The position numbers and the translations under genes are program-made. DNA of 5,851 nt from Euryarchaeota archaeon UBA54. Lineage in GTDB: Archaea; Thermoplasmatota; Poseidoniia; Poseidoniales; Thalassarchaeaceae. The stretch covers positions 10,495 to 16,345 of the forward strand of contig DAGM01000041.1 of the NCBI GenBank assembly GCA_002495735.1, written 5' to 3'. Shown here one piece after another: positions 1-5,750 of this stretch; within the stretch, counting starts at the first letter, position 1; the number at the start of each line of letters is the position of its first letter. The notes below the pieces were generated by a model. That model was not told where the DNA came from. It saw only the letters and a list, made by a program, of their open reading frames with translations, and searched no databases.

Positions 1-21
1 GCGCTCTTCATCGCTAAGCAT
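1..21 (-). CDS. Possible 5' end of a leftward gene, cut by the window edge
   Basis: Reading leftward from an ATG at 21-19, seven codons are open to the window edge and give MLSDEER. This is far too short to identify a protein. The case for a real start is contextual. It lies on the same strand as, and downstream of, the mevalonate kinase gene. It also sits about 26 bases from the centre of a TATA-like box at 43-50, the spacing expected for an archaeal transcript that begins at the start codon. No Shine-Dalgarno-like sequence precedes it (the upstream bases are GCGCGGCCC), which also fits a leaderless mRNA. A second ATG at 11-9, in another frame, is an alternative start. Function is unknown. 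Confidence 0.35.
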
Positions 22-42
22 GGGCCGCGCAGTTATATGCTA

Positions 43-50
43 CTTATAAA
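43..50 (-). promoter_or_regulatory. Candidate archaeal TATA box (TTTATAAG) for the leftward edge gene
   Basis: On the minus strand this reads TTTATAAG, close to the archaeal TATA consensus, inside an AT-rich gap of 87 bases between mevalonate kinase and the next leftward start. The box centre is about 26 bases from the ATG at 21. The element is nearly symmetrical, so it could also be read rightward, but no rightward gene follows. No convincing BRE is seen upstream (CTATTG). A second weaker AT-rich stretch lies at 33-38. Confidence 0.42.
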
Positions 51-108
51 CAATAGTTGCATCGAAATAACCGCAATTTCGTCTCAATAGGCCGTTTTCG
101 ACCAAATT

Positions 109-1080
109 TCACAGTAAATGGACGCCGGATGCCCCAAGTCTGGAGATTAGAGGCCTTCCACCGGCTATCTCGATGGCCTCTGCGACCCTCTGCGGCTCTC
201 GTGCTAGGGCGACCATGCAACCCCCTCCGCCAGCACCGGTCAGTTTGGCCCCCAGTGCGTGTGGCCCTACCGCTTCCACGAGGGCCTCGAGTGAGGGACT
301 ACTCACTCCAAGCAAGCGTAATTTCTGATGACACGCGTCCATCGCCATACCGACCGCCTCCAAGTTTCCGGCTGAAAGCGCAGTGAGTCCGGCTCGTGTT
401 ATCCTAGCTATTGCATCCATTTCCTCCTCCAACTGCGGCTCATCCTTGAGTCGTTGGGCCACTCCAGCCACCATCTTACCAGTTGGTGAAGCCTCTCCAG
501 TGAAGCCAATTACCAGCCACGCCTCCTCCATATCAGCGGGCAGGTCGACAATGTTGACTGACCACTCCCTTTCGCCCTCTGGAGTTGTCAGAGTTGCATC
601 GAAGACATGCCGAGTCCCCTCTACGTGTTCGCTCGAGACCACGACACAACCTCCGAGAGCACTGGTGGCAGTGTCCGTCGGGCTTGCGCGACCCTGTTGG
701 GCCCGGGCTTCTGCCAAATGGCTCATGCGAGCCAGTCCGATCGGGTCGATAGGCTCGTTTGGTTTGGTATGTGAGTGCAGTGCAGCCCCTATGGCATTTG
801 AAAGGGCAGCCGAAGATCCTAATCCGGCGGCTGAGAACAGTCCGCTATTGACCTCCATCCTCAGTGATGGTCCATCGTATCTGAACACCTCGTCAAGGAT
901 GTGCGAGATGTGCGGGTGTCTGGCCGAGTCGAATGGAAGCCCCTCGAGAGTCCACTTGTCGGACTCCTCAATGCTAACCTCGACCCCACTGTCTATGGCA
1001 ACTGCCACTGCGGGGTGTCCGTAAACCACGGCATGCTCTCCGAACAGGATGCACTTGCCCGGTGCGAACGCCCTCGCCAT
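109..1080 (-). CDS. mvk: Mevalonate kinase (GHMP kinase family)
   Basis: The cytosolic enzyme phosphorylates mevalonate with ATP to 5-phosphomevalonate, an early step of isoprenoid and archaeal lipid synthesis. The three GHMP motifs are visible, numbered from the chosen start. Residues 6-21 contain APGK followed by LFGEHAVVYG. The glycine-rich ATP loop AAGLGSSAAL is at 84-93. The C-terminal LTGAGGGGCMVAL is at 280-292. The likely catalytic aspartate is D136 in GRASPTDTATSALGG, and the TGEASPTGKMV block at 194-204 is typical of mevalonate kinases. The protein has 323 residues, near the roughly 310-320 of archaeal homologues. The start is ATG 1080-1078, because it leaves six residues before APGK as in known archaeal enzymes. 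In-frame ATGs at 1086 and 1098 and a TTG at 1137 are alternatives, and none has a clear ribosome binding site. The gene is divergent from the rightward operon. Confidence 0.94.
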   Translation of the reverse strand: MARAFAPGKCILFGEHAVVYGHPAVAVAIDSGVEVSIEESDKWTLEGLPFDSARHPHISHILDEVFRYDGPSLRMEVNSGLFSAAGLGSSAALSNAIGAALHSHTKPNEPIDPIGLARMSHLAEARAQQGRASPTDTATSALGGCVVVSSEHVEGTRHVFDATLTTPEGEREWSVNIVDLPADMEEAWLVIGFTGEASPTGKMVAGVAQRLKDEPQLEEEMDAIARITRAGLTALSAGNLEAVGMAMDACHQKLRLLGVSSPSLEALVEAVGPHALGAKLTGAGGGGCMVALAREPQRVAEAIEIAGGRPLISRLGASGVHLL

Positions 1081-1148
1081 GACCATAGGCCGGGTCATTG
1101 GACCATGAGTGTTGGCCTCGGCAGGCGGTTGTTTCAAGGACGTAGCGC

Positions 1149-1158
1149 CACCCGGGTG
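1149..1158. repeat. Perfect 10-bp palindrome CACCCGGGTG in the divergent control region
   Basis: CACCCGGGTG is its own reverse complement and lies in the divergent intergenic stretch, only three bases before the larger dyad at 1162-1180. Alone, a 10-bp palindrome in GC-rich DNA is weak evidence. Its closeness to the second dyad between two divergent genes makes a protein-binding role possible. It overlaps no chosen coding region, although it would lie just upstream of the alternative TTG start of mevalonate kinase at 1137. Confidence 0.3.
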
Positions 1159-1161
1159 ATT

Positions 1162-1180
1162 TGTCAGGCGTAGCCTGACA
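1162..1180. promoter_or_regulatory. 19-bp perfect dyad TGTCAGGC-GTA-GCCTGACA: putative operator or mRNA hairpin
   Basis: Two 8-base arms, TGTCAGGC (1162-1169) and GCCTGACA (1173-1180), are exact reverse complements around a 3-base centre, GTA. The dyad lies between divergent genes and ends at the base where the ribosome binding site of the rightward iron-sulfur protein begins. It could bind a dimeric regulator in DNA. In the rightward mRNA it could instead fold into a hairpin next to the Shine-Dalgarno site and affect initiation. The regulator is unknown. A simple rho-independent terminator is unlikely because no U-run follows on either strand. Confidence 0.5.
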
Positions 1181-1185
1181 GGAGA
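1180..1185 (+). promoter_or_regulatory. Shine-Dalgarno site AGGAGA supporting a GTG start
   Basis: AGGAGA ends five bases before GTG 1191-1193, a good spacing for 16S rRNA pairing. It decides the start of the iron-sulfur oxidoreductase: the frame is closed upstream by a TGA at 1176-1178 and no other start codon lies between. It abuts the 3' arm of the 1162-1180 dyad. Confidence 0.6.
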
Positions 1186-1190
1186 TTAAG

Positions 1191-3221
1191 GTGGACCATC
1201 CACTCCTGCAGTCATACGGTTCTCTGGATGGTTGGCACATACTGCTCGTCATCGGGGGGCTCTCTATCGGCTTCTTCGTCTATCAGGTGCAGAAGGCCAT
1301 TCGGCTGGTAATGCTGGGTGCGCAGGACAATCGCTTTGACTCGTGGTTCATCAGAATCAGCGAGTTCACCACGGGCTGGCTGGGTCAGAAGAGGGTCCTG
1401 AGGGACCGTGTTGCCGGCAGCATGCACGTCCTGATGTTCTGGGGATTCTTGATGCTAGCCTCCGACATGTTCGACCTTGCTACCGCGAACGCCTTCTCGG
1501 ACCACGTTCTTCCTGAGTTGCTGAACGGACCTTGGAATGGGATGGTCGAACTGGGCTACACCATGGCTTTGATTGGATGCGTCGCGGCTTTGATTCGCAG
1601 AGTCGCATTTACCCCTGAGAAACTGAAGGGCGAATCTCAGTTAGAGGGCAACGTCATCCTGTTCCTAATTTTCTCCATCACGTCCACATCGTTCGTAGTC
1701 GAATCCTTTCACAGCCCGTCCAGTACTTGGGAGCCAATTGGATACTGGGTCTCTGGTATGGGCATTGCCGATGGAACTGTTGTAGCTGCTTATTGGATTC
1801 ACATGCTTTCTATCTGCGTATTTTTCGTGCTGATCCCACTCTCCAAGCACATGCATCTGGTGATGGCCGTGCCTAACGTCTTCTTCCATGATGTCGATCC
1901 ACCGGGCAAGATGCGACCACTCGCGGTCGGCGACGACGGCAAGGCAGTGCCGTTGGATGATTTAGACATCGATTCATTCGGTGTCAGTACTTACACACAG
2001 TACACCTGGAGGCAGTTGATAGACAGCTGGTCGTGCACTTCGTGCGCGCGCTGTCAGGATGTCTGCCCCGCCTACGCTTCGGGCAAGAGCCTCAATCCGA
2101 TGAAGGTCATCCACGACGTTCGCAACTATGCCAACGAGCACGCTCCGCTGCTGCTGGCAGGGGAGAAGCCTGAGGAGACGATGATGCAGCGCATCACAGA
2201 GGAGGCAGTTTGGGCCTGCACCACTTGCAACGCCTGCATCGATGTCTGCCCCCTCTACATCGAGCACGTCCCCAAGCTCACGGACTTGCGTCGTAATGCG
2301 ATGATGGAGACCATGGAGTACCCCGAAGCCCTCAATACGGCGATGGGGAACATTGAGTCCGCATCGAATCCGTATGGCTTTGGCGCGCACGAGCGCGCCG
2401 AATGGGCCGCCGATCTCGATGTCAAGATTGGCGAGCCCGCCGAGTACATCTATTTCGTTGGCTGCGCAGCGAGCTTCGATGAGCGCAACCAGAAGGTCGC
2501 GCGCTCAACGATATCCCTGCTGAAGGAGGCCGGCCTTGATGTCGGCATCCTAGGTATGCAGGAGGGATGCTCAGGAGATCCAGCCCGTAGAGCAGGCAAC
2601 GAGTATCTGTTCCAGATGCTGGCCGAGACCAACATGACGACATTCCAGGAGTTGGGCGTAAAGCGCATAGTCGCCTCTTGTCCGCATTGTTTCCACACTC
2701 TTGGCAAAGAGTATGGTGATTACGGCGGTGACGAACTTGAGGTATTCCACCACTCTGAGATCCTAGCTAAACTGCAGGATGAGGGCAAGCTGCCGCAGGT
2801 AGAGAAGAACGGCCGCAGCGTGACCTTCCACGACCCGTGCTACCTCGGTCGAATCGGAGGGGTAATCGATGAGCCCAGGAATGTCATCGGAGGCGTAGAT
2901 GTGGAGACCGAGAATCACGGTAAGGACTCGTTCTGCTGCGGTGCGGGAGGCGCGCAGATGTGGATGGAGGAAGACGCTGACAAGCGAGTCAATGTGATCC
3001 GCGCCAAGGAACTCGCCGAGACCGGCTGCGACACCGTCGCAGTAGGGTGCCCGTTCTGCTCAGTCATGGTCAACGACGGACTGGACGCAGTCGGAGCCGA
3101 GATGGAAGTGATGGACGTGGCCGAGTTACTTTGGGAACAGATTGTGGCTAGGGACGAGGAAATTCAGGAACTTACTGCTAGACCGCTGAAGAGCTTGCCG
3201 GGCAGTGACCATCAAAAGTAA
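1191..3221 (+). CDS. Membrane iron-sulfur oxidoreductase, EtfD/HdrD-like (NarI-like membrane domain, two 4Fe-4S motifs, two CCG domains)
   Basis: This 676-residue protein probably passes electrons from a cytoplasmic donor through iron-sulfur clusters to membrane quinone. The N-terminus has about five membrane helices (roughly 14-34, 76-96, 116-135, 152-172, 195-217). Histidines H79, H204, H220 and H222 in or near helices 2 and 5 could bind b-type haem, as in NarI/DsrM. Two 4Fe-4S motifs follow: C282/C285/C288/C292 and C343/C346/C349/C353, both ending in CP. CCG domain 1 has C425, C460, C497 and C500, with GC in place of the usual CC. CCG domain 2 is canonical, with C550, C582-C583, C620 and C623 (CX31CCX36CXXC). 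The order of domains and blocks such as EGCSGDPARRAGNEYLF and SFCCGAGGAQMWMEE match the EtfD family (mycobacterial Rv0338c), which oxidises electron-transfer flavoprotein during fatty acid breakdown. HdrD and DsrK are related alternatives. The GTG start has a clear ribosome binding site. It heads a tight rightward operon. The family is secure; the electron donor is inferred. Confidence 0.9.
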   Translation: MDHPLLQSYGSLDGWHILLVIGGLSIGFFVYQVQKAIRLVMLGAQDNRFDSWFIRISEFTTGWLGQKRVLRDRVAGSMHVLMFWGFLMLASDMFDLATANAFSDHVLPELLNGPWNGMVELGYTMALIGCVAALIRRVAFTPEKLKGESQLEGNVILFLIFSITSTSFVVESFHSPSSTWEPIGYWVSGMGIADGTVVAAYWIHMLSICVFFVLIPLSKHMHLVMAVPNVFFHDVDPPGKMRPLAVGDDGKAVPLDDLDIDSFGVSTYTQYTWRQLIDSWSCTSCARCQDVCPAYASGKSLNPMKVIHDVRNYANEHAPLLLAGEKPEETMMQRITEEAVWACTTCNACIDVCPLYIEHVPKLTDLRRNAMMETMEYPEALNTAMGNIESASNPYGFGAHERAEWAADLDVKIGEPAEYIYFVGCAASFDERNQKVARSTISLLKEAGLDVGILGMQEGCSGDPARRAGNEYLFQMLAETNMTTFQELGVKRIVASCPHCFHTLGKEYGDYGGDELEVFHHSEILAKLQDEGKLPQVEKNGRSVTFHDPCYLGRIGGVIDEPRNVIGGVDVETENHGKDSFCCGAGGAQMWMEEDADKRVNVIRAKELAETGCDTVAVGCPFCSVMVNDGLDAVGAEMEVMDVAELLWEQIVARDEEIQELTARPLKSLPGSDHQK

Positions 3222-3240
3222 GAGTCCATGACGTGATAAC

Positions 3241-3642
3241 ATGGGTGACGAATTCACTTTCTTTGGGTGGTCCGTGCCAAAACTAGCCAGAGCCGATGGA
3301 GGCTTTCTGGTTCTGTGGGGCATCGCTGCTTACTTCCTACAGAGTGCGGACCCTCCCTCTATCACAGCAATGATTCCCGCTTTACTAGGTGCTCCACTTC
3401 TAATGCTCGGGATTTTAGCCGGAAGAAATGAGGCCAATCTACACCACTACATGCACGCGGCTATGGCCATCGCTCTTCTGATGGTACTAGGGGGTGCCCG
3501 CATAATCACTGGGTGGGATGAAATGTCGAATCTGTCGATAGCGTCTCATCTCGTGCTGATTGTCACGGGAGCCTGTTTCATGTCTGCTGGCATCATGTCA
3601 TTCAGGCACGCTCGAAAACTCAGGGAAGCTTCGGGTGGTTGA
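3241..3642 (+). CDS. Small four-helix integral membrane protein, unknown function
   Basis: The 133-residue protein has four predicted membrane helices (roughly 20-37, 42-60, 72-90, 99-119), a short N-terminal segment and a basic C-terminal tail (FRHARKLREA). It has no signal peptide and no recognised enzymatic motif. A polar histidine-rich link between helices 2 and 3 (RNEANLHHYMHAA, 62-74) is the most distinctive part. From memory it resembles small uncharacterised bacterial membrane proteins carrying an R-K-H-x-M-H-like motif at the same place, but this is not secure. It starts 19 bases after the iron-sulfur oxidoreductase stop and ends directly against the next gene, so it is very likely cotranscribed. 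It may be an accessory subunit or quinone-site partner of that complex, which is inference only. The ATG at 3241 has no strong Shine-Dalgarno site. An upstream ATG at 3228 runs into a stop after two codons. Confidence 0.82.
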   Translation: MGDEFTFFGWSVPKLARADGGFLVLWGIAAYFLQSADPPSITAMIPALLGAPLLMLGILAGRNEANLHHYMHAAMAIALLMVLGGARIITGWDEMSNLSIASHLVLIVTGACFMSAGIMSFRHARKLREASGG

Positions 3643-4332
3643 GTGCGACCAGTAATTGGAATTACATGCTTCATGCGTGAAACCGTTTACGGGAACTGGA
3701 ACAGGCACGCAGCCATCCTGCCCTCGGCATATATCTCAGTCATTGACAGGGTAGGCGGCACACCACTAATCATTCCGCCAGCAGGCGACATGACCAAGAT
3801 TCTCGACAGCATCGACGGTTTGGTCGTTTCAGGCGGACCGGATCTGTATCCTGACAACTACGGGGAAGAGCCTGAGTCGATGACCGTAGAGTTCTATCCT
3901 GATCAGGATGCCACCGAGATGAGCCTAATCCGAGAGGCCATGGCCAGAGACATGCCCTTCTTCGGTGTTTGCAGGGGCATGCAGATTCTCAGCGTGATGC
4001 ACGGCGGAAGTTTGCACCAACACCTAGACACGACCCCTGGCCACGAAGGCCATGGAGGGTTCGACGGCGTCGAGACTGAGCACGGAGTCGCAGCAAAAGA
4101 AGGCTCCTTGCTGGCGAGTCTTATGGGCACCTCGATTACAGTCAATTCGACACATCACCAGGGCGTGGCCGACGCAGGCGATCTGACGGTCACCGCGATA
4201 GCCGAGCATGACGGGCTGATTGAGGCAGTTGAGCGCCAAGACCTGAAATTCTGCCTCGGTGTGCAGTGGCACCCCGAGCGCGCAGGGCATGACGTACTGT
4301 ACTCGGCGCTGGTGCAAGCGGCGCGAGGTTGA
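3643..4332 (+). CDS. Class I glutamine amidotransferase-like hydrolase, peptidase C26 family (gamma-glutamyl hydrolase, PuuD-like)
   Basis: A cytosolic hydrolase expected to cleave a gamma-glutamyl amide bond; the PuuD relatives hydrolyse gamma-glutamyl-GABA. The 229-residue protein has the full class I triad. The nucleophile is C110 in FFGVCRGMQ, with H210 and E212 in GVQWHPE. The oxyanion-side block is VSGGPDLYP (62-70). The NSTHHQGV block (168-175) is characteristic of the C26 family. The N-terminal strand RPVIGIT also fits. It is somewhat shorter than E. coli PuuD (about 254 residues). There is no synthetase or ammonia-accepting domain, so it is probably a stand-alone hydrolase. GTG at 3643 follows the previous TGA with no gap; the first internal ATG, at 3673, would remove the conserved first strand. 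It overlaps cysS by one base. The true substrate is unknown. No other polyamine/putrescine pathway gene is visible nearby, so calling it PuuD itself would be unsafe. Confidence 0.88.
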   Translation: MRPVIGITCFMRETVYGNWNRHAAILPSAYISVIDRVGGTPLIIPPAGDMTKILDSIDGLVVSGGPDLYPDNYGEEPESMTVEFYPDQDATEMSLIREAMARDMPFFGVCRGMQILSVMHGGSLHQHLDTTPGHEGHGGFDGVETEHGVAAKEGSLLASLMGTSITVNSTHHQGVADAGDLTVTAIAEHDGLIEAVERQDLKFCLGVQWHPERAGHDVLYSALVQAARG

Positions 4333-4334
4333 TG
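4330..4334 (+). other. Stop-start overlap TGATG coupling the C26 hydrolase to cysS
   Basis: The TGA of the hydrolase (4330-4332) shares its A with the ATG at 4332-4334, a common arrangement for translational coupling. GAGGT at 4325-4329 is Shine-Dalgarno-like but very close to the ATG. A TTG at 4329 and an ATG at 4362 are other possible starts. Confidence 0.55.
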
Positions 4335-5750
4335 ACGGGTAAGCCGCGCAGCCCGGACAGAATGACGCTCAGAGTCTATGACACACGCTCGCGCGAGAAG
4401 CGCAAGCTGTCCACTCTCGAGGACGGCAAGGTGAGGATGTACGTCTGCGGCATCACGCCGTACTCTCCCAGTCACCTAGGGCATGCTCGTTGCTACCTCG
4501 CGTTCGACATGGTGCATCGCTGGTTGGAGGCGAGTGGGTACGATGTTGACTACGTGCAGAACTTCACTGACATTGACGACAAGATCCTCGACATCTCGGA
4601 CTCGGAAGGTGTCGAGTACTCGGTGGTCGCTAACAGGAATATCGACGAGTATCTCGAGGTCATGGATGCGATGAATGTCCTGAGGGCCGACCACTATCCC
4701 AGAGTCACTGAGACAATCCCCGAGATTATCGACATGGTCTCAACTCTAGTGGACAAGGGCCACGCCTATGTCGGAGATGATGGGGTCTATTTTGAAATCG
4801 ACACAGCTCCAGAGAAGTTCGGACAGTTGACTGGTCAGACTCTAGAGATGGTACGAGCTGGTGCAGGCGGTCGAGTCGAAGATACCGGCTCGGGCAAACG
4901 AGACCATCGCGACTTCGCACTCTGGAAGTTGGCCAAACCCGGCGAACCCTCGTGGGACAGTCCGTGGGGCACTGGCAGGCCGGGTTGGCACATCGAGTGT
5001 TCGGCGATGTCCCTCAAGCACTTTGGCGAGCAGTTCGACATCCACGGCGGTGGCCATGATCTGCGATTCCCTCACCACGAGGCAGAGATCTTCCAGTCTG
5101 AGTGCTGCACTGGGAGTGAGCCGGTGGTTGGCCACTGGATGCACAACGGCTTCGTCAACGTGGACGGCGAGAAGATGAGCAAGAGCTTAGGAAATTTTTG
5201 GACCATTCGAGATGCCTTCGAGCACCACGCCCCTCTCGCGCTACGCTACGCCTTGCTTAGTGTGCCTTACCGCAATCCAATTGATCTGACTCCAGAATTC
5301 CTCGAGGATGCTGCTATCCATTTCGACAGGCTCGTCGAGGCGTATGGAAATTCACTCAGCTCGGACACAGAGTCCGGCGCGGATTTGTCGGATGCAAGCG
5401 AGCGTTTCACTGCGGCGATGGATGACGACTTCAACACCCGAGCGGCGATTATAGAGGTCCAGAGAGTGGTGTCATCCTCAGTCGGCTCCGATGTGGCGGT
5501 CTGGCTGGAGGAACAGGCCGGAAACATCCTCGGACTCCTCCCTTCATCTGATGAGGTCAGGTCAGGATTGGTTCAGGCAGATTCAGCTCGGGCCGAGGTC
5601 GCAGAGCGGGTTGAGTCATTACTGGCCGAACGTGAGGTGGCCCGTAAATCGAGTGATTGGGGGCGTGCTGATGAGATTCGCGACGAACTCGTTTCGATAG
5701 GCGTCATCGTCGAGGACGGCCAGGACGGGCCGATTTGGCGCTTGGTCTGA
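4332..5750 (+). CDS. cysS: Cysteinyl-tRNA synthetase (class I)
   Basis: It charges tRNA-Cys with cysteine using ATP in the cytosol. From the ATG at 4332 it has 472 residues (E. coli 461) and appears complete. The class I signature is HLGH (48-51), inside VCGITPYSPSHLGHAR. The KMSKS loop is intact at 281-285. The zinc ligands expected from the E. coli enzyme are present: C39, C223 (WHIECSAMS), H248 and E252 (FPHHEAE). IHGGGHDLRFPHH is the conserved family block. The C-terminal half has the DALR-type helical region and a terminal tRNA-binding segment ending GPIWRLV. The family N-terminus usually begins near MTLRVYDT, which is at ATG 4362, so the ten preceding residues (MTGKPRSPDR) may be an extension or untranslated. 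The start codon overlaps the upstream stop, pointing to cotranslation. The GITPY..HLGHA form of the active site recalls the paralogue MshC, but the intact C-terminal domain argues for CysRS. Confidence 0.95.
   Translation: MTGKPRSPDRMTLRVYDTRSREKRKLSTLEDGKVRMYVCGITPYSPSHLGHARCYLAFDMVHRWLEASGYDVDYVQNFTDIDDKILDISDSEGVEYSVVANRNIDEYLEVMDAMNVLRADHYPRVTETIPEIIDMVSTLVDKGHAYVGDDGVYFEIDTAPEKFGQLTGQTLEMVRAGAGGRVEDTGSGKRDHRDFALWKLAKPGEPSWDSPWGTGRPGWHIECSAMSLKHFGEQFDIHGGGHDLRFPHHEAEIFQSECCTGSEPVVGHWMHNGFVNVDGEKMSKSLGNFWTIRDAFEHHAPLALRYALLSVPYRNPIDLTPEFLEDAAIHFDRLVEAYGNSLSSDTESGADLSDASERFTAAMDDDFNTRAAIIEVQRVVSSSVGSDVAVWLEEQAGNILGLLPSSDEVRSGLVQADSARAEVAERVESLLAEREVARKSSDWGRADEIRDELVSIGVIVEDGQDGPIWRLV

Noticed and set aside
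383..1024. Long plus-strand open frame of 213 codons opposite mevalonate kinase
   Set aside because: It lies wholly antisense to a well-supported gene with all family motifs. Its product is low in complexity and shows no domain, so it is a shadow of the GC-rich coding strand.
1080..1137. Longer mevalonate kinase starting at TTG 1137
   Set aside because: The extra 19 residues are not like any mevalonate kinase N-terminus, TTG is a weak start, and ATG 1080 places APGK at the usual distance. It was kept only as an alternative.
1162..1180. The 19-bp dyad as an intrinsic transcription terminator
   Set aside because: It lies between divergent 5' ends, not after a gene, and has no T-run on either side.
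1565..1595. Direct repeat GGCTTTGATT at 1565-1574 and 1586-1595
   Set aside because: The copies are 21 bases apart, in frame, and encode ALI twice within a membrane helix. This reflects hydrophobic composition, not a functional repeat.
2382..2399. Inverted repeat GGCGCGC-ACGA-GCGCGCC inside the iron-sulfur oxidoreductase gene, at the junction of the 4Fe-4S and CCG parts
   Set aside because: The stem is perfect over 7 bp, but it is made only of alternating G and C and encodes an ordinary family stretch (FGAHERAEW). GC-rich codon choice explains it, and there is no following U-run or gene boundary.
1191..3221. Reading the first rightward gene as a true methanogen heterodisulfide reductase (HdrDE)
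   Set aside because: No methanogenesis or coenzyme M/B genes are visible, and the membrane-plus-CCG fusion and sequence blocks fit the EtfD-like group better.
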